From NCBI GenBank assembly GCA_029931535.1, contig JAQPZY010001579.1:3648501-3712500 (forward strand): a DNA stretch of 64,000 nucleotides, given 5' to 3'. The notes beneath the pieces were generated by a model, which had not been told where the DNA came from, ran no database searches, and worked only from the letters and a program-made list of their open reading frames with translations. Shown here one piece after another: positions 22,691 through 34,700 of this stretch (its first letter is position 1; the number at the start of each line of letters is the position of its first letter). Both the position numbers and the translations under genes were made by a program. Origin of the DNA: Margaritifera margaritifera. Its lineage: Eukaryota > Mollusca > Bivalvia > Unionida > Margaritiferidae.

Positions 22691-25600
22691 ATAATATGAA
22701 CATGTGATAGATATGTGCCTTCAATATAAATGTATAGTCTATTGTGAAGCCCAACAAAGAAAACTATAAAGTTTACACCTGAATCATTGTATCATGAAAA
22801 TTGTAAATGACTGAATTTATCATGACCTATTTCCATTAGATAGGGCTGTAGCTCAGAAATTCTTGACGATAGTGATAGTAAGATAAAACGGTGTATATTG
22901 ATACATCATGACTTGAGGTTGTGTCAAATACCACACTTGTGTGATTCTATTTTCAAGATCAAACTGACATTTTCATGGTTTAGCAGTAGCTCAGAAGTTA
23001 TTAAAGTAGATGGAAATTAAACAGTTTTTGGACTTAATATGGAAACTTGATTGTGTTTCTTGAATCAATATCCTATCTAGAAAGTGAATGCCCAAAAGTC
23101 ACATCAGGGTTACTTACTTACAGTTTCTGCAACTCTAAAGTTGTTAAAAGTAGCATATCAAACTTTGTCCACTTTGCTCTTGGTGTGGCGTTCATAAATG
23201 CATCCATATTTGTCGTGTCAAATCTTGAGCTAAAGACTAAAGACACTTTTGTAGCGTGATTAAACTTAATATGTTCATAGTCATAATGAACTGACACAGA
23301 GTTTCATATACCACTTTAAAGGTTCTATCTTCAAGGGCAAGGAAAATACTAAATATTTATGACCAGGTTATAGCTTAGAAGGCATAAAATGTTAGTCATG
23401 CATAAATGGATAGGGATTTTACCATGTGCTATAGGTGTGTTACCTTATACTGGTACTGCATTTTGGGTCGCAAAAAATTGTATTTAGGGTCGCGATCGAA
23501 ATTGTTTGGGAACCAATGCTACATTTTAACTATTTCTACCTGACTTACACTAAAGGTGCATTTGAGGATTGATGAGTTCTGCGCATCAAATCTGGTTTGC
23601 TGTCACCTACTTTTAAGGTTGTTTGCAAAATTATTTAATAATTTTGTACATCTATCCTTTTCCAGGCAGTAACTTCTATGTGTTAAAGTCTATTAACATT
23701 AAACACACACTTTCTGTGCTTCATGAGATGAACATGTATTGCACACTAATTTATTAAAACTTTGCAGCCAAACTGTTGCTGAGACTGAACTGACTGAAAC
23801 TCAAGATGGACATGTTTTGCAAACTAAAAGTTAATCATTGTGACCTAATTTCTCAATATAATACAATTTTCAAAAAGTATTAATCATCTCTGTCCGTGCT
23901 GCATGTTTAGACAACAACATCTCTTAACATTAAATCTCCACTATGTGTGCATCTCATGATAAGCGTATGCGGCACACTAAAACTGGATTAAGGTGACCTA
24001 CTTTCAGTATTTAATATACATTGTTTACAATTACTTCTGGGCTCTAATTTCTTCACCTATTGCTTCCAAAAACTTACACTAAGATGGCATTTTAGAATGA
24101 AAATATGAAACGTACTTCACCGTGTCCAGAAATATGAATACTAATCATAGATGGTGTCTGGTCCTAAATGATAACACTTTTCGACTATAAATGAATATGA
24201 TAAATATATGTCAGAGAAATTACAGTTGAGCCAGGTCCAGTGTCCACATAAGTGATTGTTAGGGCAACTTGACCTCTTTTCCTTCGATTGATCTAGTCCT
24301 ATAAACATGAGAATTTATTTTTAAGACGCGACTGCCTGCATTATATATAGATTAATACCTTTGTTTTGATAAATGTGTTTTAAAAGGAACACAAAATCAA
24401 TCACATTTGTATCCAACAACAAGGCAATTGTTTTTCATAACAGTTCACCATTTGCTAACAAAATATAGTGGACGACACGCCATACACCATACAAGGAGTA
24501 TATTCAAGCAAAATATCAAATATACAAGCGGCTTATTCGTGTAAATATCCACTTGAAATAGATGGTGTTTGCACAAATAATTATTTTTCTATAACCTATA
24601 TATTTTCTAATGATGATCTAAAGTATATTTCTAAAATTTGCTCTTGTACAAGACAGACTCAACACTTACCTATACTTATTCTTAAATTTGCAGTAAACAG
24701 TTTGTTGAGCAGATGACAAAATCTATGTATGAATAAATTAGATACTAAATACGAGCGATAATATCCTCTGGCATGCCAGCAGCGTCCTTGTTATTGGTTG
24801 TGTACGACATTCAACGAATTCAATCAAATCGTGTACACTCGAGATTTGCCTAAATCTTCAAAATTTATTCTGTAGAAATTAGTTCTGTTTTACAATACCT
24901 TTTGCCAAACACGATTCTTCATTATTATACTACATGAGTATTTTGTTATTACACGAATTGACTAAGTTAATGAAGTCGACAGCGCAGAGGGTTTATCCGC
25001 TTGTAATACAAAAAAGCAAGAAATCATTTAGCCTGACTAATTATCGGCACGTACACCCTTGCAATCACAAAAACACTTATCTTGTCTATTTACTTCTTTC
25101 CATGAAATATTTATAAAAATAAAGGAAAAAAAGCTGTATATGTATGTCTTCTCTAGAGAGATACGAATGCCAAAGACATACAAAGTAATACGCATTGCAA
25201 GAATGGTTTAGCAAACTTAAAAACGGAATTTAAATTATGTTCTCTCCATTTATAATTGAAAATTATTGTTGCAACCAAAAAAACAAAAAACAAACGATAT
25301 AACCAATGAGTGAAGCCATGAACATTAACACTTTTGTGATACTTGATTTTCAGTAATGTATAATATTTAAAATGTCATCAGTGGTGTAAAAGTTTCCAAA
25401 AAGTACGAAAAATAAAAATATCATAAATCAAAATACAATAAAATGTAAAATAATGAAATCAAAGAAAAAAATCTAAGATGACGTTATTTGCATAATAAGG
25501 ATGTGAACTTGTTCAGTTATAAAAAATACTTTGATGTATAATGTACATACTTGGAGAGCTTCCATGACGACAATGCAAAAGCGGTAGAAGAGATAAAGTA

Positions 25601-25722
25601 TGGATAAATTACTGATATCCAGTTGAATGAGAAAATACATTTCTATATATGGACTGACACATGGACTCGTTCAGGTTTCTAATGTGTTTGTTTTCTTCAG
25701 ATTACGCCATTGACGATATAGT
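22691..25722. other. Probable very old repeats, no gene seen
   Basis: Phrases recur at a distance: 'gtagctcagaa' near 22850 and 22990 with a related 'atagcttagaa' near 23375, and 'gtgaccta' with 'ttgcacacta' or 'cggcacacta' between 23600 and 24010. They look like remnants of further tandem units. 23460-23515 has 'gggtcgc...gggtcgcg...tttgggaacca', reminiscent of DNA-transposon ends, but I cannot delimit an element. 24010-25722 shows nothing. Confidence 0.45.
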
Positions 25723-25734
25723 TCCATTAAATGA

Positions 25735-25923
25735 CTGTTTGTTTTGTCGGTTTTAACGGCACTGTTAACACGTTATTGACTATATAATGTAACGGAAATG
25801 GGAGCTATGTGCCTTTCTCAAGGACACAGAGGCAGCCGACCCGGGCTGGCCTTATCGAGTATCGTACCCGCGACCCTTGGATTACAAGTCCAACGATCTA
25901 CCAACTGAGATACCGCGGCTCCC
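25735..25923 (-). mobile_element. tRNA-derived SINE with 12 bp target duplication
   Basis: The minus strand starts at 25923 with a tRNA-like head: A-box-like 'tatctcagttgg', an anticodon arm ttgga-cttgtaa-tccaa (anticodon TGT, as in tRNA-Thr) and a B-box-like 'gggtacgatact'. About 100 bp of unrelated body follows, ending in 'aaaaccgacaaaacaaacag'. The flanks 25723-25734 and 25924-25935 are both 'tccattaaatga', a perfect direct repeat that fixes both ends. The non-tRNA tail, degraded T-arm and target duplication make this a SINE copy rather than a tRNA gene. SINEs of this type are transcribed by RNA polymerase III and mobilised by LINE proteins (family knowledge). Confidence 0.88.
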
Positions 25924-25935
25924 TCCATTAAATGA

Positions 25936-27616
25936 AGATGAAATGTCTGTTCTGCAACTCAAATAACTTTCCTTGTCTTTGAATTAAACATTACAAAGTG
26001 TAAAGTTTGAATTTGTACACACATCAGTAATAGTTCTTACACTATCGTAAGAACAAATTATCTTTTCCTTACAATAAACTATCATCATTCTAGGACACAA
26101 GTTTCTCCTTTTCATACCTATGATTGGCTAAGAAAGTTTAATCTGCGGGATCATTTTTTTCGTCTTCATACAAGTATAACTGAAACAATACCTATTGTCA
26201 AATCAGTCAATAAATGGAGAGGATCCCACCATGCCTGAACGCGACAAGTGTTATAGCTCATTGTTCCGCATTTTATATTGTAAAAGTGACAGAAACAATT
26301 GGTGTTTTAAGAAGAAACAACTGTTTGTTGGTGCTCACTAAATGTTACCACTATCTTTTTGTAGGTATAAATAAAATATAATACTTCGTTACTAAAAGCA
26401 AATTACACAAAATAATAAGTACACCCGATTGTTGGTATAGAGGTAATTCTCTGCTAGGCAAAAGATCAGGCAAAACAGGCTCTCAGGAGATTATTATTTT
26501 CTCACATTAAAGCATCGTATCTCCTATTCGTCTTTCAATAAAAGTTTGACTAGATTCGAAACTTCGTTTAGTGATCGATTGTTAACCAAACAGACAGTGT
26601 ATTCTCGACGTTTGCTAAATTGCTAGAATTGTATAAGATAATTATATGTGCTTTCCATTCAATCATACTATGCATAAAAGTTCCATTGGAGTAAATTGCA
26701 ATTTTATCATTTGCTAAGGTGTCACCAATCCATTATTAAGATCTATGCAAAAGCGGCCATGAAGAACAGCGATTTGCCGATGGATAATGCAGAAAATAAA
26801 TTGTCCAGCGTTGTTTGTGAATACACTCTCATATGTGTGGAATAACTATTTGTATTCACTTCTTAAAACGTTATGGTTCTATTTTTTAGCTGAAAACAAC
26901 AACTAGCAGGAATTTGATATTGACACTATTTTGTCTACCTGTCCAAAAATCAAAAAGATCCATACTAGGTTTTGGAATCTGCTAAAATGAAATTTGAACA
27001 TGATTTTAACGAAAATGTGGAAGTAAAATTTACAATAAATAAATTTCGAGTACCCATATAAGTATTATTTGTTCTAAAGATAAAATAATACTAATAATAA
27101 TGACATAAAATATCCACTAATTATCCAAGTCATGGTCAAGAAATGTTTTCGTCGCATTTGTTAATTTTTTAAAATATTAAATCTGTTTTCCATTTTGCGA
27201 ATTTTCACAAGTTTGTAACACTTTACATATTATTTTTACATCGTTATCGAAATAAAGGACGGTGTAGAACGTCGCAAATTACCTTACTGGACCGCGTATT
27301 TCTCTCTCTAAATTTGTCAAATTTGTCATGATGAACTATGAACAATAATGTTACAGCTGATGATCATCTATGAATAACTTTAATACGATATGCTGTAGTA
27401 ATGACACGTTGAAGTAAGCAAAGAATAAATAATTATGAATTACTTTATGAATGCTGGCAATTCCTTTCTTCCACTGATGAGATATTTTCACTAACGAGAT
27501 ACTGAATCTATGCCAATTATTCACGTTATTTATAACATTACCTACGTTCTGCAAATGATGATCGTCTGTCAATTGTAGATCGTCATTCTTCTGTAAATTA
27601 ATTCTCGTCACTACTC
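25936..27616. other. No gene seen
   Basis: AT-rich sequence without recognisable coding or repeat structure. Confidence 0.5.
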
Positions 27617-27692
27617 TAAGGACACAAATCCACTTTTACCTAGGAACACAAATCCATTTTACCTTAAGGACACTAACCCACTTTTACCTACG
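27617..27692. repeat. Short tandem repeat, ~25 bp x3
   Basis: Three imperfect units of the form 'aaggacacaaatccactttt' plus 'acct' next to the MITE insertion site. Confidence 0.75.
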
Positions 27693-27700
27693 AATTCAAG

Positions 27701-27872
27701 CAGGGCCGGATTAAGACCTTTAGAGGCCCAAAGCACTGAAAAGATTATGGTGCCCCCCTCCCCCCCCATGTAAATAAAAAAAATCCAGTACTTTCTCATT
27801 TTGTTTTGGTGCCCCTGCTTTGCTGGTGCCCTTAGTACGTGCTTAGTCTGGCTACTGGGTAATCCAGCACTG
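27701..27872. mobile_element. hAT-type MITE with perfect 8 bp target duplication
   Basis: 172 bp, no coding capacity. The ends are imperfect inverted repeats: 'cagggccggattaag' at the left, and the right end reads 'cagtgctggattaccc' on the other strand. Flanking 27693-27700 and 27873-27880 are both 'aattcaag'. An 8 bp duplication plus CAG-start terminal repeats is the hAT signature. It must have been moved by a transposase encoded elsewhere. Confidence 0.88.
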
Positions 27873-27880
27873 AATTCAAG

Positions 27881-29043
27881 ATTGGTAAAGGATCAAATAG
27901 AAAACAAGCGGATCGGAATTTCCAGTCCATACAAGTTCTATATAAAATATCTTCTGCAAATTACATAAAATTAAACAAGGTTATACAGATTGACTGAAAA
28001 TATAGAATTTGTCACTGATTAACCTCTCAATAAAGCTAAAACTTGTACTTTTGAGAGAGCAAGATAATTTGGATGTATTAACCCCAATTGATGGAACTCA
28101 ATTAGATTGATATCAGACGTTAGTTTCCTAATGGCTGATTTGTGCCCTCTTTCATGCCCATTTATATTTGTCCGTGACTTTGCTAACACAATCCCAATAA
28201 CAGCATGTAAAACAGAATTCAATGATGAGCGTTATCTGTGAGGTTTTTGACGTTGCTTTGTCCTCATCACACATTAAAAAGACAAACCTCTGTTTAGAAA
28301 AAGAACAATTAGACCTAATGAGGCCAACCCAAGACAGACGGCAGGAATTCGTACTGTTCATCTTTCAAAGTATATACAGAAAAGATAGAAGTATTGTTTT
28401 AGATCAGACATTTTATTTTTCCTTGGCTCATATCCGATCATAAAAGGGTGACAGTAGAAAAATCACACAGAACACGATTTAAAAGGTAAGATAGAAATTG
28501 GGTGGGCTAGGAAAATAATTAGCTTATAGGAAACAAACCCAAAACCAAATATTTTCTGCTATTACTAATTGCTAAAATATAAAGGATGTCACGATTTTTT
28601 TTGCAACAATAATATAAAAAATAAGACAATTGTGGCAAGAGTAAAAACAAAATCCAAACATCATTCTGTCTCAGCATGATGTTTTCAAACAAACCTGTAC
28701 ATAAATTAAATATACCCATGGCACGCTCATGTATAAAGTAAAGGATGTTTTTCAAACAGTCGTCTTTATATGTGCATTTACAACGCTCCGGCATTTATTG
28801 GTCATCCTAAAACCCTTGTTCCCTGTTTATTAATGCTCTACTTTATTTTTTAATCCACTAGCCGTGTATTTGTTCATTAACATCACAAACTGTTTTTTTA
28901 TATTAAATTTTATTTTCTGTTTGAATATCTGAACGGTAGGGTCACGAAAGGTAAGACGCCCTTGTCTCTTATATCTGTCAAGAATTGGCCTATGTGAATC
29001 TCATACTTTATCTGATGTCAAAGGTAGCTCAGTGAGTTGACTG

Positions 29044-29045
<2 letters not shown>
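27881..29045. other. No gene seen
   Basis: Short open frames at 28019-28443 and 28519-28794 have no family features and are within chance expectation for this base composition. Confidence 0.45.
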
Positions 29046-29124
<79 letters not shown>

Positions 29125-29132
29125 TAATATAT
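29046..29132. repeat. (TA)n microsatellite
   Basis: About 72 bp of pure TA followed by imperfect TA/AA units. Confidence 0.96.
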
Positions 29133-30394
29133 TCAGATAGATACATAGATAAATATACATATGTTTGTGTGTGTGAATACGAAATCTGTGAACGTAATTG
29201 TCTCACTATAAAAGATAAATTTATCTTTATATGCATCCATCAATTCGTCTATTCATCCAAATATACATTTATATTCATATCATTCCTACTTACCTGCATA
29301 TTTTCTCACCTACATATATAGATCATACATAAATGTATGTCTAAAAAGAGCATAGGTTAGTCAGTCAGTAAGTAAATAAACAATTGAGTAAGTAGGTAAT
29401 AAGTTAAGTGAGTAAGTAAGTACGCTTATGTGTGAGTGATGTTACTTTGACTGGATTAGACACATCCGAATTTTATGAAAGATACAGGTTGACCCTGATC
29501 TAAAACAAACGGGCTGACAAAAATTAAATGAAGCATCCTGCTTTATACCTTGACGACATATATCTGCTGACTTGAAGTAGAGTTTGATACCGCTTTACAT
29601 GTTCAAGCGAACAAAGATGCTACAGATGCATATAGACTAAAACGGATATGCTACCGATGCATATAGACTAAAACGGATATTTTTTATTGAGCAACACTCT
29701 CACTACTTTATAAATCTATCCATCAGTGTGTATTAATAAAATCCTATTGGATATTTTTGTCAAAAATGGCCATGAAAGGGTTAAATATGAGCACAGCTTG
29801 AAACATTACTTTTACATTATATTTTTCCGGAATTGTTTCACCAGAAGGATTAAAAGGCCATATTACTTTTTATTTCATAATATACGATACAACTCTAAAT
29901 TCGAAATATGAATTTCCTATTGTGGCTTGAAAATAGCATGATATGGGTATATATTTTTGTTGTGCAAAAATTTGAAAAACAAGAAGCCCTCGTAACACGA
30001 AACATACGAGAGGCGACTAACACTCAAGCTAATCCATTTATAGAGGGTACTGCTATCCATCATATGAATCTTCGTGGATATGCATTTACAGCGGGAACTG
30101 CTATCCTTCATATGAAACTTGGTGGATATGTATTTGCTCTGGAATCGACTTCTCGTCTTAATTTACCTATTTCTGAGTTGCAACGATAATCTTTTATGGG
30201 TTTTAAAAATATCATTTTAGGGCCAGAAATAATTATGAACATATTTAATCATAGCTTAAACAACACAGAAAATGTTAAACAGATCACGTAATACAGAGAA
30301 ATCCAAAGCGTGGTTTCTTAACGGAAGGAATGAAAAGGAAAAGGAGTAGAAAGTTTTGCAAGAATATTTTTTTCGGTAAACCGGAATGTCAATA
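29133..30394. other. No recognised gene; small duplications
   Basis: Imperfect AGTA-type microsatellite at about 29355-29425. An open frame at 29908-30189 (93 codons) contains a 48 bp tandem duplication (30043-30090 and 30091-30138) encoding 'GTAIHHMNLRGYAF' and 'GTAILHMKLGGYVF'. I do not recognise it and cannot show that it is expressed. Confidence 0.4.
29617..29678. repeat. 31 bp tandem duplication
   Basis: Two copies of a 31 bp unit starting 'atgctac' and ending 'actaaaacggat', with one difference visible. Confidence 0.85.
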
Positions 30395-31790
30395 CTGTCA
30401 TAAACCCGTCATCTGTTAAGTTGTCTGACTCTGACATAAGTTTTCTCTCCAAGGGCGTCAACTTTTGTACCCAGCCCAAAACGTAGAATGTACTGGAATT
30501 GAAAGAAGAATGAGACTCAAGGAAAAATTTAGTGACAGTACTGGATAATTCACTGTTAGTAAAGACGAGCCTCGTAGATTCCGTCCAAAAAGCTATTATG
30601 TTCCACACTCAAGTAATGTTCCAGTTCTTGAGGCATTCTTGTACGCGGTGGAAAATGACATTAACTCGCACGAACAGAGCCATACCAGAAAGGACAATTT
30701 AACCAGACTTGAAAGACGTTGAAAAAACTGCTCGATATGGAAGATATTGTCATCAAGCCAGCATACAAGGGATCATGCGCTGTTGTCAAGAATACCTCTG
30801 ACTACATCGCCGAGTTGAACAGGCAACTTTCAGACGAGAGATTTTATAAGAAACTTAGTAATGACCCAAGAACCGAACACGCTGAAATCATGTGTCAGAC
30901 ATTAATAAACATGCATAAGGCAACTTATATTAATCACATAACACTGAATTACCTCCTGCTAGTTGATCCCAAACCAGGAATATTTTATTAATTCCATAAA
31001 ATATACAAAGAAGGAAGGCCAAACATTTCCAGAAACAACCACACTCACCAAAACATTTTCTGAATTCGTTTATTTTCACCTTCTGCCCTTCGCGCAAAAC
31101 CTGCCTTCATATATCTAAGATATTAGGGACTATCTCAACAAAACACCTAAAAGTACCTTACAAATAACACTCTCCTCGTCAATATGGCTGTCTGTTCCTT
31201 ATACACCAGCATCCCACACGAGACAAGTATCTCAGCCTGCAAGAAAGCATAGGACGATTAGCCTGATCTTCCCTCTTCTACGCCCTATTTAGTCAAATTT
31301 TAAAAACATGTTATTACATTTACCAATTTTGTATTCAAGAACCAACACTTCCTACAAATTAATGGGACTGCAATGGGTACTAAAATGGCATCTTTGTATG
31401 CCAATATTTTCATGGGAAAACTCGAGCAAAAGCTCGTAAGCGGGGCACCCTATAGCCCTCTAAGCTGGTGTAGATTCATTGACGATATAGAATTAAAATG
31501 GATCGAAAAGGGCGACAATTTCAACATATGTTTTGAATTCGCCAATAACTTCCATCCAACGATTACATTTACGTCTGTATCATCTAACATGTCTAACATC
31601 TGCTTGGATACTCAATCTACCCTCCTGGAGGGGAACATATAAACTGACCTGTATTCTAAACCAACTGACTCTCATCAGTATCTACTCCGGACCAGCTGCT
31701 ACCTCCAGCACGTAATAAAATCTTCCTTCGGACCAAAAGTATATGCTCTGGTCCGGCTACCTTTGAAAAATGAACTGGAGAGCTCAGAGT
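30395..31790 (+). pseudogene. Penelope-like element PLE2: N-terminal part and reverse transcriptase, no endonuclease
   Basis: The typical N-terminal segment is visible at about 30416-30470 ('KLSDSDISFLSKGVNFC'), followed by 'LEAFLYAVENDINSHEQS' and 'RKDNLTRLERR' (about 30625-30720). 30719-30991 has 'MEDIVIKPAYKGSCAVV' and 'LSDERFYKKL'. RT motif A at about 31180-31215 reads 'MAVCSLYTSIPHE', with Ala at the usual catalytic Asp. 31340-31642 is open: 'FLQINGTAMGTKMASLYANI', then the catalytic box 'RFIDDIELKW' intact. Stops separate these blocks, and the sequence after 'HVIKSS' (about 31720) fades out by 31790 with no GIY-YIG domain. Clearly a dead copy, closely similar to PLE1 where they overlap. 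Confidence 0.87.
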
Positions 31791-34700
31791 TTCTGCATTG
31801 TGTTAAGACACAACGAACTAATAATGGCAGTAGTACTATAGGGACGTCTCAATTTCTAGATAAGAAGGATATTTACGTCAGGAGCAATAGTCCCCAACCA
31901 CTTTAACGTTTGATACTCAAGGGAATTGTAAAATGTGGATGAAAACTGTGAATACCATGGAAATCCTTATGAAACAATGCTGAATTGAAGAACTGAGCCA
32001 CACGAATGAACACAGTGAGTGGTCAACAAAACTATCATTAGCACGGTTTTTAAGTCATATAAATGTCTTTCCAAATTAGACCAAAAATACTAAGTAAGCA
32101 AGAGATGACTCACGTAACTCATGTCATTGCATGTTTGTGGGAGTCGAACTGATACAAATAAAGCAATACGATCCATCAACACCAATAACAAAACATAAAG
32201 TGTCTATATCTGCCAACAGGCAAAGGTAACTATTTAAGAAAGAAGGTAGTGGACCAAAACTGAGTAAACGAATCATCGTTGCCAAACAGAGTCTTGATAA
32301 TTGTTGTATAGTGTATGTTCAGGCTGTGCAACACATTTTTATAACATTATTTTATAATGAAAATCAATACTCTGATGCTACTGGAAACATACAATATCCA
32401 AAGATTATATGATCGCTCATCACTTTTGTTAATGTCGTGCTATTGCTCTTCTTTATGGATTGAGTTATTTTATTTCGAGGTGAGACGAAGGTGAACATGC
32501 CTAGGCCTCTAGTGAGCAAAAATATACTTTAACTTACTTTCAACGACATATTTTGACAAAATAATACACTTCGGACACACAAGTTATCGAAGTAATATTT
32601 CCCAAAAACATTCACTCACGTGTTATCGTCTACAATCAAAAATTCCCTTTGAAACGTACATTATGAAGTGCATTAAGTTACAATTCAAACTCTGGAAGCT
32701 ACGTTCCTTGATGTCGACAAAAATAAAGTAGGGCCGTTCCATACGACGAGGAAGTCGTCTATAATATGCAGAATTATAGATGCATGTGAAACCATACTGT
32801 AAAAATAAAATAGCGGAATCATTCTCTCCACTACATGGCAGACGCCGCAAACAAATACTAATTTTAAGGTAGCATGTACCTGTTTTGTACTATCATACCT
32901 AAGTAATTTAGAAAACAGTCAGCTTCTTATTGGCTAGAAAACATATCTAATACACAGTACTGCAAAAGGATCATTCGAAATTTGATAATTCAGACTATAT
33001 CTCTAAATAATAATATCCTTCAGTACGTACATTATATTCGGGAGTCATGACCAAGCTGTGTGCTAAGTAATGGAAGATCAATTGGTCAAATCTTCCAAAT
33101 CGTACAACGGCAAATGACTGATACATTGGAATAAAACAAGATTTGAAGATGACTAACTCCAGGCAATAAATTTGTCTGGAGTTAGTTAAAGGAAACATCG
33201 CAAAAAAATAGTTGCTATTAAACTAAGTTCTTAAGATGGTCCCTACTTCATATTAGTCGGCACTTAGCAAATCATCAACAAGCTTGTAGACAATCAATTA
33301 AATTGACCGAGTGTTCTTCGTTGCCAAAAGGACGTAGAGAATGTCCTTTAAGAGTGCAATAAAGAGTCTTGAATGGTTTAATGTCTCTCGTCGTATATGT
33401 CCTTTTACCCACTACATTTCGCATAGAGAAAATGTGACAGGGAGTACAGATCTAGACTGACTCATTATATGATGAATGATTTGAAAAAGAAAACGTCACA
33501 GTAAATTAACAAGAAAATTGATAATAAAAATGCTGATACTGCACTGACGTTGTGGAGATATTTAATACGACATTCTATGCGACATTGGTCATGTCATTTA
33601 CTTGGTGATATACATTCAATTATACATGATCGAGTGGCTGCTGTATGGAATGACAGAGGAATCAAACCTCACAGAGTGGATCGCCAAAAAGATAATTACA
33701 TCAGCAATTATAATAAAGTCATATCACAAATAATGCCTTATCTTGTAGTTAGGCTTAAAAGCTTTGTTTACGGTTTAATTTCCTGTATACAAAAGGTGGC
33801 TTTAACAATGAATGGAGAAAAATATACATTTTACATATAGATATTCCCAATTCTTTTTCATAACCATGGATGTTCGGGGATATAAGCTATATTTTACACG
33901 AGTAACGTGTATTAAAGGTTTGTATTGTTAAATGATTGAATCCAAGATTTTTTTTGTATTTTTCTAAAGACTCAAAAGTAAATGACTTTGATAAATCCTT
34001 AGTTTGCAACAATAGCCTTTTAAGTAACTTTCAGTGGTATAAAATTTTTAATTCTGTGTAATCGAAGTTCAGATTATCTTGTTTTCATTCCACAATTATG
34101 CAAACAATACACATCAGTTAGGTGCAGAAAGGTTAGAACTGAAGTAAGTGTAGACCTGTATATCATATTCATCGAACATATATCTATTTCAAGAATTTAG
34201 CTTCACTACTGAAGGTGAAAGCCTGTTGTATCGTCTTCATTTATAGACACAGTTTTATTAAATGTTTGCTTGCCAAGTAATGAAACAATATAATAAAGAT
34301 CCTTACATATTATACATGTATAGCTGTAGACAGAATATTACTTACCTTTTCAAGCTAGACTTATATATTAATGGGAATAGAAGAATATACTGCACATTAT
34401 ATTTTCATGATATAAAAGAAATTTGGGATTATTGTATAGGCTTTCAAAAGATGGAATCTATCTAAACAGTTTATAGCACTTAGTAAAATGTATGGTCTTT
34501 TATGTAGTTTGTGGGTAGAAATATTTGTAAATGTTTTAAATCTTCTATAATATGTCAAAATTATACGAATAACCGTGCTATAACGATTGATAAAACTCTA
34601 GTCTAGAATCAAGCCAAAGAACTGCAATACCTTCTGTAACAAATACAAATCTACATCTTTGGTATAGATCATGCGAGGAAGATACCACACATATCTTTTT

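Noticed and set aside
23460..23520. End of a hAT-like DNA transposon ('gggtcgcg...tttgggaacca')
   Set aside because: I could not find the opposite end or a matching 8 bp duplication.
25850..25923. Functional tRNA-Thr gene
   Set aside because: The T-arm is degraded, a non-tRNA body follows and a 12 bp target duplication encloses the whole, so it is a SINE.
29015..29045. Second tRNA-derived SINE ('ggtagctcagtgagttg' before the TA tract)
   Set aside because: Only an A-box-like phrase is present; no B box, body or target duplication could be found.
33550..33840. 96-codon plus-strand open frame as a host gene
   Set aside because: No recognisable domain, splice context or homologous motif; length is within chance expectation.
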